A stretch of DNA of 64,000 nt, taken from positions 1,492,001-1,556,000 of the forward strand of contig JAQFVV010000181.1 in the NCBI GenBank assembly GCA_028023455.1, given 5' to 3'. A program made the translations under genes and the position numbers. The notes below the pieces were generated by a model, which did not search any database, had not been told where the DNA came from, and saw nothing but the letters and a program-made list of their open reading frames with translations. How positions within the stretch are numbered: the stretch's first letter is position 1; each line of letters opens with the position of its first letter. The DNA is from Epiperipatus broadwayi. Its lineage: Eukaryota; Onychophora; Udeonychophora; Euonychophora; Peripatidae. Shown piece by piece: positions 46,184 through 58,062 of the stretch.

Positions 46184-47640
46184 CTTTAAAAAATAATTAA
46201 ATATTTAATATCACACAAAAAAAATGTTTAAATCATATATTGAATAAATATAGTAATTAAATAGATATCACGCTTATACATGAATCAAAGTTTACATGTA
46301 TATATAACACAACCAAACACCCATGCTTATATATATACTTACAAAAACATAATATAATAAATTGTAATGTTTGAATTTTATTAAGCCTTCAGTATAATCA
46401 TGTGATAATCTTTATTTGACATCATTTATTACTAAAAAAAATATTTTATTTTAATTTTAAAAAATTACTTTTTTTTCTTAAAACTTTCAAAATATTTTCT
46501 TGTTGTCATATAAATTCTTCTCAATGTATTATATTTCATTATATATTGAATAGATTATTTTCCTGATAATAATTTCAGCTAATTTGCTTTTTTTTCCCTT
46601 TTACATTTTCAGTTAAAATTCTAATGTTGTGAAAGGTTTTTTTAATATAATATTAAATTTGTTAATAAATATTTGTTTATTCTATATTTAAAATCCATTT
46701 CTTTCTATTAATATTGTAAATTACCTCTAATATCATTTATCAATGTTTGTCTTTTTATGAAAATAAAACCAGGAATGTCTCATCCATGCACTGCATAAGT
46801 GCACCATCCACAGCTTTTACTTAAATATAATCTACTAATTTATATGTGATTTTGCAAAAGAACACAATGCAATAAAATAGATATTTTTTAATAATAGATC
46901 CTACATAAAGTAGACTTGTGTCTTTTATTTCCAATAATCTGTTCAATAATAAATAAATAAATAGAATACAAATTAATATCAACTTTGAAAAAAGTCATAA
47001 CTGTAAACTATACAGTTTCACATTTAGCTTACAGTAGCTGAATCAATGCTTTGTTGGTCAATCACCAATAAGCATTTTTAGAAATGACCAAGTCAATAAA
47101 AAATAATAAAAAAGTATGCAGTGCTGATTATTATATAATTTTATATAATTATAGAAAAATTTCATAACTTTTTAACTATAATTAATTAATTTTCTAAATT
47201 AAATAATCTTTTGTCCCACTGCATGATTAAAATTACTATACAAATTAAAAATTAAAAAATAATAAATAGGAGAGCAAATCAGAGATACCAATTTTTTTTT
47301 ACTACCTTCTGCTACTAACTTGCTAAGAACTATTTTTGAATTTTTGTAATTGTACTCATAGTAAATAAATACAGAAATCAGAGAAATCATCTCCCAATGT
47401 CTTAAAAATAAATCTAGAATTATTTAATGGCCTTATCGGGGTATATTATTATTTGTATAAATTTTGTATATATATTCTTTAATTATAACAACGTTATACT
47501 AATATATGTATATATTTCATTAAATCGCTAATTCTTTATTAAATTTATTGGAATCTATCTGATCTAATTTGATTGTTATTCCCACTACGACACATAATAC
47601 AAATGACACAGTCAAAGAATCTAGAACCTAATAGTAATTG
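46184..47640. other. AT-rich sequence upstream of the motor exon
   Basis: Expected to be kinesin intron. One minus-strand stretch ending at a donor-like site (47,306) fits the phase needed upstream of the motor exon but does not resemble a kinesin neck (see findings). Confidence 0.45.
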
Positions 47641-47667
47641 AAGATTTGAATTTTATACTTAATATTA

Positions 47668-48195
47668 ATGGCCTCAATAATACAAATGCCCATAGCAGAG
47701 TTTGAGTTCAATAATGCCATTAATTGGTTATTGTATATTAAACACATAAGAAAGTTTTTTCTAGTCACCAATATTAAAGAAAACCACATAAAAACAGCCA
47801 CATTATTGGGATTTGCCAGATTAAAAATTATAGAAATTGTAAATTGTTTATATGAATCAGCAAAACTAGAAAGCTTCCCCTACAATAAAGTGGTAGAAAA
47901 ATTTATCTGCATATTTTAGCAATCCTTGAAATCAGCATTAGGCAAAATGGGAGAGTTTCAAGACATATGGTATGGTATAGCTCTTAGAGATATTGGCAAA
48001 GAATTGTACCTATGGGTAATTTCTGGAAGAGGCCTCATAGAGGAATTGTTTTGGGGTATGTTGGAAATAAAATTCAGAGAGCAACTATTTGCAGATATGG
48101 ATCTAACTTATAAAGAGGCCATTAAAGGGATATCACTTATGAATTGGTGCTCAATCAAACTAAGGAGTATTTGTACATCAACTCAAGTGATTTAA
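47668..48195 (+). pseudogene. Ty3/gypsy Gag remnant with one in-frame stop
   Basis: Two open stretches in the same frame, 47,668-47,919 and 47,926-48,195, are separated by a single TAG at 47,917. The first has the N-terminal Gag pattern NWLLYIKHIRKFFLVTNI, with TATLLGFARLKIIEIV. The second has the C-terminal pattern LRDIGKELYLW, FWGMLEIKFREQLF and DLTYKEAIKGI, as in K02A2.6-type gypsy Gag. A zinc knuckle is not readable. This family is unrelated in sequence to the coiled-coil Gag at 19.1 kb. Confidence 0.8.
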
Positions 48196-49859
48196 ATTGG
48201 CATCACACTATTCAAAAAATGTCTGAATAAAAGAAAAATACAAAAAAAGCAGCAGAGTGTAATTAATGTAGATTTTACTCCTATTGATGTGGTAAAGCAG
48301 GCGATGATTGCATGAAATGCGGGCTGAAGAGCTACTTACCAATACTACGTTGAAAATTTAAAACAGAGAGAAAAAGCAAAGTCAATCTTAAAAATTAAAA
48401 AATTTAAATTGCAGTGAAGCAGAAATCCTTAGACCTATTGGTGTTAACTAAAAACTTTACCAGGAGATTGACAGTAGCTCAGGTATGGCATTACTGTCTC
48501 TGATAGACAGGAAACTTGCAGTCGCTAATAGACTCAAACCCCAGTCTATTGAAAAAAAACTATTAAGATAACTATATGTAAATAGAAATAGTATGGAAAT
48601 AATAGAAATTATCTAATAAAATTAAAATGCAAAAAAGCCGTCAGTTACCTATATACAATAAACCTGGATTGGTTTAAATCTTTAGGGATAAATACCAATG
48701 TCATAAATCCGGAATAAGTTTTCAGATTTATTTAAGATAAAACTGGAGGAGGTTAAAACATCTATTCAATTGGAGCTTAGAGAAAAGTCAGCCCTAGTTA
48801 TATCTAAACCACAAAAGATGCCATATGAGCAGAAATCAATAGTAGAAGTGCTTAATGATTTAATTTGAAAGGACATATTGAGTCTGATTGAAAATTCAGT
48901 GGGCAATTCTATTATGATAGTTAGTAAACCAGATATGAAAATTACTGAATGACAAAAATTTGCATAAAAATGCATACCTGATACCTAATGAAGGAAAAAT
49001 CCTAGTTTTGTACAGAAATCATAAATACTTTGTCAAAATTGGTCTGAGTGTGGCATTCCATTAAATACCTGTGAAGAAAGAATTCTAAACTGTCATTATC
49101 ACAACTCACTTAGGATTCTTTAATTACAACAGTTTTCCATTTCAGTGTAATGTGGCCCAAACATTTTTCAGGCAAAAGTAGATACATTGCTCAATGAATT
49201 AGAGGGAGTAATCCCTTATTTTGATGATTTATTGAATACTGCTAATGTGAAAAACAGCCCCAAAGCTCGAAAAATTTGGTGCAACATTAAAAGCAGATAA
49301 ATATATGAAATAGTAAAAAGTTAAAATTTTTAAGTTATACTAAGTTAGAGCAGTAAAAAATGTATCTATATTAAAAAATGTAAAAAAACTGACCTCACCA
49401 AACTTGAAATTTTACCCCAAGAGAAAATCACACATAGCTCAAGTATTGTACAACCTGCTGAAGAAATATCAGAAATGGGAGTGATCAATCACCCAAGAGA
49501 ATACTTTTATTAAAATAAAGTCTTCTTCATTAACATTAGATATTTTTCTAATGCATTACAATAGCAAATTCAGTGTAATATTGATAGCAAATTCATCAGA
49601 ATTTGGAGTCAGGCCCAACTTACACATTGTGAATATTGTTTAATGCAGAAAGGAATTATAGTCAACTCGATATAGAGCTTTGGCTATAGTTTTTTTTGGA
49701 ATTCAGAAATTCTATCAGTGCTGATTGCAAACCATTGCTAGATATACTGGCAAAGGTAAAACCCCTCCCAGACAATCTCGTCCACATTTGCTGTCTACTA
49801 TGAATTAGCTATAAAATATGTGGATTGATACAACATGCTGATGCACTATCATGATGCCA

Positions 49860-51010
49860 GACAGAATGGAAGTAAAAATGATTGATGCCAGACAGAATGG
49901 AAGTAAAAATGGTAAATGTGGGCATCAAGTGTATTGAAAAATCTGCATTCAAGGTAGCAGAGTGAACTAGCAAAAATCTAGGATACAAATAAAGTGATTA
50001 TTAAAGACTAGCCTGTTAAATGATCAGGTCCTGCCATTATTCTCTTGGAATGTTCATGAAAAGTCCATATACAGAAAATGTATATTTAATTGGGGATAGA
50101 GCAGTAACATCTCTTCAAGATCATAGCAAAGTTGTATGGTATATCATTTAAATGCTTGATTACCTAAGAAAGAATATACTTCGTGACAAATACATGGTAA
50201 TGTGTACATGATCACTATGCTACTCTCTTTATGGGCCATATATTCCTAGTATTCATTGATGCTTGTTATTGGGTAGAATATCACATTCTGGTACAGATAA
50301 GATTGTTGACAAACTACGTAAAAATTTCTTCAGTGCATGATTACCCAGAGAAAGTTGTCATGGATAATAGCTTAGCTTTGCTGATACACCATCATGAATG
50401 CCAGACAGAAAGGAAGTAAAAATGGTAAGCATGGATATCAGCTATACTGAAAATCTGCATTCAGGATTATTAAATAGTAAAATGGTATCACAGTGGACTA
50501 GCAACAATCCAGGATATCAAATATTAATAAAGTGGATTAATAACTGACCTATTAAATGACCTACTGCAATTGTCCTATTGCAATATTCATGAAAATCAGT
50601 TTATATATAAAATATATATATTTAATGGAAATAGAGTTCTAATATCACATAAAGGTCATAGCTAAGTACTTAAAAGAATGCACAACAACCACCTGGGAGT
50701 CATATATGCTAAGGACATGCTAGGAGATACAACCCATAAGTCTAAAATTAATGAAGACACCAAAACTTTTATATAAGTGGCATGTCAATTAATTAAATGA
50801 GTGATTATCTAAGAAAAGCATAGCGTATCAATTAATTAAATGTGTGATATCTAAGAAAGAACATAATTTATAGCTACAGTCTACAAATCCATGTTATGTC
50901 CATACTACTAAGACTATCTCCCATTGGATAAAATATTGTATTCGGTTATAGATGAGAGTGTTAACAAACAAGGTGAAATTTTTTCAGTGCAGAGTTAGCC
51001 AGCCATATTT
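49860..51010 (+). repeat. Direct duplication inside the gypsy remnant
   Basis: ATGCCAGACAGAATGGAAGTA and the following 230 bp (to TATATTTAATTGGGG at about 50,095) recur from 50,398 (ATGCCAGACAGAAAGGAAGTA to TATTTAATGGAAATAG at about 50,635) with about 80% identity. The following integrase-core remnants (50,231-50,400 and 50,880-51,010) also look like a pair. A small extra duplication of 28 bases is at 49,855-49,915. Confidence 0.75.
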
Positions 51011-51080
51011 GTCATAAAAAATGACTCTGGCTTAGAAAAATTTGGAAACATATTTAAAAACCTGAAACATTAAGCATATG

Positions 51081-51560
51081 TTAATCAACTGAACATTACC
51101 TGGTATTGTTATACCACCATTCTATTACCACACCAATGAGTGGGGAAATACAGCTGAATTGCTAATGAAAAGAAAATTTGGGGCAGAATTAACATTTTTA
51201 CTCCCTAAAGATATGCATATGAGCAGAATGCAAAACATTTAATATCTTATTGACACTGCTTTTAAATAGTTAAAATTTTCCAATTAAAGAGAATCTAAAT
51301 ATTTTTTAACCCATACCAATATTGGTCAAACTCTCAAATGTGTTTTATTTCAATGAACTATTTTTTTATAAAAATGTCACAGGCTTATACAACCCGAGTA
51401 GCCTAAAATCCAATTCTACCTAGCACCAATTTGAATCAACCTTCTGAACATAATCATAATAAAAAAAATGTTTCCCCTTTATCATCATGCATTAGCCATT
51501 TCTCATAAAATGATTATCTGACTCTTGCTTTCCTTTATTTTATAGATGTTACTAAAAAAA
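51081..51560. other. AT-rich, no gene
   Basis: No LTR or polypurine tract belonging to the gypsy remnant could be recognised. Confidence 0.45.
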
Positions 51561-52030
51561 AATATTTACAAAAATACGATTTTGATATTTTTTATTTTAG
51601 CATTACAAACAACACAATACTAACCCTAAACCTAACCCTAAACATAACCCTAAAACTAACCCTAAACCTAACCCTAACCCTAACAACTTTTACTTTTTGT
51701 TGTCATTCTATTTGCAGTAAAAATAGTGGTAAAGCCGTAACCCCAGTAAAAAAATATCCGATAGAAAATTGATTTTTCTAATAAAGCAAAATAAAAAACA
51801 CGAATCAAATTGTAATTTGTTTTTTTTATTTTACATTTATTATTATCATTTAATTTGTATATGTTCATAAAAAATATTTAAAAAAGATGGTTTTGTTTTG
51901 TTTTTATTTTCGCATTACAAAAAAACACATCAAAATGATTAAAATCAATGGCCCGGGAATGTTCATATTTTATAGTTTTAGCGTGAAAACGGCGCCATCG
52001 AATGGCATCTTTATCTATAAGACAAGCACG
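51560..52030 (+). repeat. Relative of the 40-kb transposon right half, with telomeric repeats
   Basis: AATCAATGGCCCGGGAATGTT at 51,942 matches TGTAATGGCCCGGTAATGTT at about 41,132. The following GGCGCCATCGAATGGCAT corresponds in position to CAATGCCATCAAGCGGGAT of the right terminal repeat. Upstream, ATTTTAGCATTACAAACAACAC and ATTTTCGCATTACAAAAAAACAC form an internal direct repeat. No intact terminal inverted repeat is seen. Confidence 0.5.
51621..51684 (+). repeat. Interstitial telomeric repeats, (CCCTAA)n, degenerate
   Basis: About 64 bp of TAACCCTAAACCTAACCC-type units, ten or so copies of the TTAGGG-strand complement with A-for-C changes. The flanks are ordinary AT-rich sequence, so it is internal and not a chromosome end. 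Confidence 0.95.
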
Positions 52031-53255
52031 CTTTATTTTATAATAATGATTATATTTATATTGTTTTTCATGGTTTACCACATAAACTGAAGTTATTAAT
52101 GAAAATTGTATCTTCAACCACATAAAAATTTGATAGAGTATATTGCATAGTGAATTAGATGCCAATGTCTGTTTCAAATATCTAAAAAATATCAAAATAA
52201 AAGGTTGATTTTATTTCTTTATTATTGTTATTATTTTAATATCTAATGAAAAAAAATATAATTTTCTTGAAAATCAACAAATGTTAAAAATAGTTTTCAT
52301 TGATATGATATTAACAATCTTAAATATACTTTCTTGACTTTTGACAAAAATATATTAATTAATTTTTCTAATATTAACTGTCAAAAAGTCAAATATTTAA
52401 AAAATGCAAAAACTATCCCCAAAAATATTTCTATTTTCTATTGCAGTATACTAAAAAAAGCAGAAAGTTTTAATGAAAGTATAAATATTCATACACATGA
52501 TTACAACTTAAATATTAAGTGAGTTTGATACTAAAGTATGTTAGAAAGAGATATGTAAAATGAAATCAAAGACTAAGTTTAATTTTTTAATAAAATTTCA
52601 ATATAATTTTTTACTTATAATTAATCTCAAATATTTTTAATTTTTTTATTATTATATATTTTATGAATAATGCATCTTAATTTTTTGATAATTATTATAT
52701 TTCATTAATTTATTGTTTTTTATGATATCGTTGCTTCATGAAGCATTTAATATATTTTTTTAAAGATGTAATATAAAGTTATTATGAAAATTGCATCTTC
52801 AACAGATGCATAAAAAATTCAATATGGCTTTGCTACAAATGACAGTTTTAATGTTATTTGTTGAAGTATCCATCCCATACATCTGCCATGAAGTGTCACT
52901 AAATAAACAACTTCTCTACATCTATTGTTAATAAGTCTAAAGCACCAGCATTTTTTTTTTTGAATGTTCAATAAGTGCAGAACTCCATTTTCCATAATTG
53001 ATTTTTTGCATGTCAAATGAGAGCAGAACTCCATATTCCATAATTGATTTTTGGATAATTAATCTTTGTTCATGCATAAATAACATAAACAAAAAACTGT
53101 ACCAATTCAAACTATGGATCGATGTTTCTGAATAAAAGTTAATCATAACAACCACAAAATATTGATCATAAAGCCAATAGTGAATACTGGTCATTCTGTT
53201 TTATGTAAAATTAAGTGTGAAGGTATGATCACTAGTAAGGAGATACGAATCATAT
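52031..53255. other. AT-rich, no gene
   Basis: Minus-strand open frames at 52,819-53,194 contain two nearly identical stretches (CAGAACTCCAT-TTCCATAATTGATTTTT at 52,978 and 53,024), a local duplication of about 45 bp, and no family signal. Confidence 0.5.
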
Positions 53256-53263
53256 TTCTTTAA

Positions 53264-53399
53264 TCCCCCCCCCCCAACAAAATTGAATAAGAAAAAAGCA
53301 ATAATAATTATGCTAACAGAATACATATATTTATAAGTTGATATTTGTAATAAAAATGTGATTTGATTGTATTGTTTAATGCAGTGGGGGGGGGGGTAA
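53264..53399. repeat. Poly-C / poly-G bracketed segment
   Basis: TTTAATC followed by a C-run (about 11) at 53,265-53,275 and a G-run (about 11) followed by TAAC at 53,387-53,397 enclose about 110 AT-rich bases. The two runs are inverted copies of each other (TTAATC..C and G..GGTAA). No coding. Confidence 0.6.
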
Positions 53400-53409
53400 C
53401 TTGATTGTG

Positions 53410-53620
53410 CAACTCATATTCCTTGAATTCAAATCACAATCTAATATTTCCAACAATACTTGAAATTAAACCACTAAACATCACATAATCACCATCTCAT
53501 ACTAGCACATACAGGGATTTTATGCACAAGCCTTCTGGCATCCATTGATTACTCTGTTTGGCACAGGATGGCACTATTGTATAGAGAGTTTTGCCTTGTT
53601 TAATACTTGAAATTCTTTCT
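53410..53620 (-). repeat. Dispersed repeat, copy 2 (partner at 745-885)
   Basis: The reverse complement contains the same core as 745-885 (AGAGTAATCAATGGATGC, AGAAGG, TGCATAAAATCCCT) and continues into GGTTTAATTTCAAGTATTG. No coding capacity is seen. It could be part of a SINE, but no A or B box was recognised. Confidence 0.65.
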
Positions 53621-55180
53621 TTACGAATTGCATGACTAGCTACTATATTACAACTACTATTTTAATAATGTTTGGATAACTTTTTATTAATAATGTAAGC
53701 TAGAAGACTATCAGTGTTACTCTGCTTTATCTATTGTCAAATCTTTATAACTACATAAATAGTATGCTTCAGTTAAAAATCTTAGGATATTTAAAAATTC
53801 GAAATAATGCTTTAAATAAAATAGTAGTAAAAATAGTGACTGAGAAATGCATGTAGTGCAAAACTCCTATGGAAATGCAGTAATAAGAAACTAGTTTATT
53901 ATTTCATTTACCATTATTATCTGATATTCATTGATCATTTATGTTTAAATGATCAGCTCACTTGAATGAGAGATGGGGTTCTGAAATAAAATGTATTTAA
54001 AATTATAATTATTACAAAAACAAGCAATGCCAACAAATTCATCTTAATAATGAATAACAAAGTTCAAGGTATTGATATACTATGAGTGAAAAAAAATGAC
54101 CATTATATTTAATAAAAACTATGACTAATTTCTGAATATATTATGAAATTATTAATAATAAAAATAGTCAAAAAATTAAACATTAATTATATTAAACTTT
54201 TTTTATCATGGACAATTTCTTAGCAATCCTATTTTCTTTATAATTAAAAAATATATGGATTATAAATTATATTTTAATATCTTTATAAAAAAAAATATAT
54301 TAAAAACTGCATTACTTAAATTTTTAGTGATTTAACTTCCTTCTTATGGATATTAAAAGTACTTCAAAGAAAAGAACTTTTTTAAAAAAAAAATCTCATT
54401 TTTTATCTTTTTTTTTTTGATGAAAAAAAGAACAAAAACGAAAATATAAAAAAGAAATCGTCTTATATATTATCTATAAATCTCTCTGACTCAATTATAT
54501 ATCTATAAACATTCTTCTGTCTATCATAGAAATTCTAAATAGATGAACAAATTATATCATGGTTTTAATTTGCGACGTGACTAGTTCAGTATTATAAAAA
54601 CACTTTCAAGTACTTATTCATTCATTTTTAATTACAAACTAACTTCTTATAAACTTAAATTTGATTTTTTGAAAAGTTCTCTGACAAGCTGTAATCGGAT
54701 ATTTCATAACCACAGTCCATATTATCTATTTGCTATCAAGTATGCAAATTCAAATTTTTATAAAATAGCATCACAATTAAAAAAATCAAACCTTAAGCAC
54801 TAAAACTTAATGACCTGAAATATTAAAACAAGTATTATAAAATTAAAACATACCAGATTAACACTAAAAGTAACATCCAAAAGCCTTAATCTCAAATGAG
54901 TCATTATTATAATTTCACTGATTACACTAATATACAAATAAGAGTTTAAAAAATAAAATTTGATCTAATACTATGCAAATGTTTAAAGTGTAGTATAATT
55001 TTTCTGGCTGCAGAAAGGAAATATCAGTTGAGTTTTCTTGAAGGCAGAATGAATGTGTGTATGAATCCTCCCCCCCCCCCTCTAATAGATATTTACAATC
55101 ATGACATACAAAAATAAACAATGGCCTCTATTCCCAGGAGACTGTAGTCATCAGCCAAGGCAGCAGCTGTTGATAGAAGA
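53621..55180. other. AT-rich, no gene
   Basis: A C-run at about 55,070 and T-runs. No open frame with family signal. Confidence 0.5.
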
Positions 55181-55229
55181 TGGAGAGTATTAAGAATCTC
55201 CTGATTGCGGACCCAGGTTGCCATTTGAT

Positions 55230-57940
55230 GAAAATCTTTTATTTCGGTACTTATAACTGAAAAATCACTTTCAAATGGAGGAAGATTGCAAAAATTTGAA
55301 GAACTATCTCATATTAAATGGGTCATTATTGAACTTTGTGAAATTAGAAAAAAAGGTGAAGAAATAATTGATTTAAAAAGTGAGCATGTACTGTATTACA
55401 AAAGAACAAACATTGGAAGTACAATTGGAGTAGGATTCGATTCATTATAAATAAAAAATGGCATTGCAGAGATTGATGGTGTATCAGACAGAGTGGTAAG
55501 ATCAGTTATTCAATTTAATAGCAGATATCAAACGCAGATAATTCAGGTTTATGCTCCAACAAGTTCTCATTGTGATGAAGAAGTGGAGGATTTTTATATG
55601 GATGTACAAAACACTTTTGATCAGACCAAATAACTTTATAAACTTGTCATGGGAGACTTTAATGTTGGAATTGGTAAACAATTAAAAGATGAAAGTGCAG
55701 TGGGTAAATTTTGATATGGTGATAGAACTTGTGAAGTTTATTTTTTAGAAACATTATATTATGAATTCTTTTTGTGAGAAATATGTTAAACCCAAATGGA
55801 CATGGAAATATACAAATGAAGGTACTGCAGAATTGGATTATATTTTGACTAACAAAAAATATGTATATCAAGATTGTAATGTTCTTAATAAATTCAACAC
55901 AGGAAGGGATCATTGATTATTAAGATATAAGATACATGTTAATGTAAAACTAGAAAAAAAAAAGTTATTAAGAAAAACAATATTCACAGTTGATATTCCT
56001 AATCTTCATACCAATAAATTTAAATTAGAACTTGCAAATCATTTTAAAATATTAACAGATTTTGAACATAATTCAAATTTAAAGCAATTTCAAAAGGAAG
56101 ATAACTGATACACTTTTAAAAACTATAACAAAGATAGCTGGTATAAAAGAGCAGAAATTAACCAGAAAAATTTCTTCAGAGACAAGACAATTTATGAAGA
56201 AATGAAGGAATATGAAAATATATAAAAAATGATGCATTAAGGATTGAATATCTCGAATTTTGTAAAATGGCGTGAAAAAGAGTTGATAATGATATAAAAA
56301 CGCAAAACTGTGAACTAGAAAGGAAAGCTATAGAAGAGAATAAAAGATTCAAAACAACATCTTGGCACTGGGAGGAAACTTATTTATGCAATACAAAAAA
56401 AAAAGATTAAACTATTATTAAAAAGAGATGAAATCATGAAATGTATAAAAGAGTTCTATCAAGAATTATATAACCATAAAGAACAAGGAAAAGTACCTGC
56501 TACAACTACTACATCTTCTGAATTGCCCAGAATTTTAAATGAAGAAGTGAGACATACAATTAAATTTATGAAGGGAAAAGTTCCAGGTAATGATAGAATT
56601 ATAATTGATATTTTAAAAGAAAACAGAGGAAGAAATATAAAAAATTTTGGCAAAGTTATATACCAAATGACTAAACAATAAAGATGTAGAATGCAATAAT
56701 AATAATATTAATATGTAAAAAAAAAGGTGATAAACAAGATATTAAAAATTACAGACCTATCAGCCTTTGATCAATTTTATACAATTTTTTTACCAAAATA
56801 ATTACAATTTGACTATAGTGAACTTTGGATTTTAACCAATCAAAAGTACAGTAGATCACATCCAAGTATTAAGAGAAGTTATAGAAAGGATCACTGAATA
56901 CGAGTTGTCATTATGCTTTGGATTTGAGATTATGAAAAGGAAGTTGATTCTATAAGCATTTCTTCAGTGATTAAAGCATTAGATCATCAAGGTATATACC
57001 CATAATATTATCATACTTTGAAAAATATTTATAAAAATGCAACAGCAACAATTAGATTACATAATGATATTAAGAAGATTAACATTGAGAAGGATGTATG
57101 ACAGGGGATTCCATATCTCCAAAACTTTTTACAGCAGTTTTGCAAGAAGTATTTTGTGGATTAAAATGAGAAGCTAAGGGAATAAAATAAATGGAGATTA
57201 TTTAAGTCATTTATATTTTGTAGATGATGTAGTTGTTTTTGCAAATAATGCTGCAAGAATTATCAGACGAAAGTAAGAAAGTAGGATTAAAAATGAATGT
57301 TAAAATGATTAAAGTAATGTTCAATGCATTTTCTCAAAAAAAAAAAAAGAAATAAAGATTGATAATGATGCGTTAAAAGATAAAGACTACAAATATCTTG
57401 CTCAAATATTTACCACAAATGAAAACATAATGGATGAAATTAATCATGGAATTAAACTTGATTGGCGTGCTTTTCGTAAAAATAACTGACAAGTAAGGTT
57501 TTCAATAAATATGTTTTATCAGTTCTTACTTATGGATTTGAGATTTGGATACTTAACAAAAGAGCAATACAGAGACTTCAGAACAATCAACGAAGTATGG
57601 AGAGATGTATGTTAGGAATAATAAGAGTTCAAAAATGAAATACATGGGTGAGAGAAAACACAGGTATTATTGGAATCATTGAAAAAATTAAGAGACTGAA
57701 TTGGATTTGGGCTGGACATATTGCTAGAAGGGATGATAATAGATGAACAGTTAAAATCCTCAAGTGGATTCCAAAAGATTGCAAAAGACCTAGAAAAAAC
57801 CGCATGTGAGATGGATGGATGAAAGAGGATGTGTGCTGCGGTGATGTAGAAGAGAGGCTAGAGAACAGAGAAGATAGATTGAACTTGGGGAAGCCTTCAT
57901 CCTGCAGTGGACTGATAGTTGTTGAAAATGATAATGATAT
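55230..57940 (+). mobile_element. Decayed RTE-type LINE (endonuclease and reverse transcriptase)
   Basis: Broken frames read in order as an apurinic endonuclease (LSHIKWVIIELCEIRKKGEE near 55,305, DGVSDRVVRSVIQF, IIQVYAPTSSHCDEEVEDFY near 55,540, LVMGDFNVGIGK near 55,645, TAELDYILTNKKYVYQDCNV near 55,825 and GRDH) and a reverse transcriptase (KNYRPISL near 56,745, QGDSISPKLFTAVLQEVF near 57,100, LYFVDDVVVFANNAAR near 57,210 in place of the usual YADD). The C-terminal tail has RLNWIWAGHIARRDDNR (near 57,690), as in endonuclease-reverse-transcriptases of the RTE clade annotated as craniofacial development protein 2-like. Many stops and frameshifts; the 3' end is TGATAATGATAT near 57,925, consistent with the simple-repeat tails of RTE. 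Antisense to the kinesin. Not functional. Confidence 0.88.
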
Positions 57941-57974
57941 TTTTTCTGCTTGTACACAAAACTTCCAACTCAAA

Positions 57975-58062
57975 TAATATATATATATATAAAATACATA
58001 TTTATATATATATACATATTTATATATATATACATATTTATATATATATATATATATATTGT
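57975..58062. repeat. TA-rich minisatellite
   Basis: TATATATACATATTTA repeated with slight variation, then pure TA. It follows directly behind the LINE 3' end. Confidence 0.85.

Larger units (their letters stand above)
47640..51080 (+). mobile_element. Decayed Ty3/gypsy retrotransposon (gag, RT, RNase H, integrase remnants)
   Basis: Gag at 47,668-48,195, then broken frames that read in order as the RT start (VISKPQKMPYEQKS near 48,795, with SIMIVSKPDMKIT near 48,910), the RT core (PYFDDLL near 49,220, in place of the usual Y-x-DD), an RNase-H-like stretch around 49,600-49,850, and integrase (NNHLGVIYAKDML near 50,680, the first zinc-binding residues; IFLVFIDACYWVEYH near 50,240 and VVMDNSL near 50,360 from the catalytic core). 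Stops and frameshifts are frequent, and no LTRs were recognised at its ends. It is antisense to the kinesin gene. Long dead. Confidence 0.82.

Noticed and set aside
51621-51684. Telomeric repeats as a chromosome end
   Set aside because: Only about 64 bp, degenerate, and followed by ordinary sequence on both sides.
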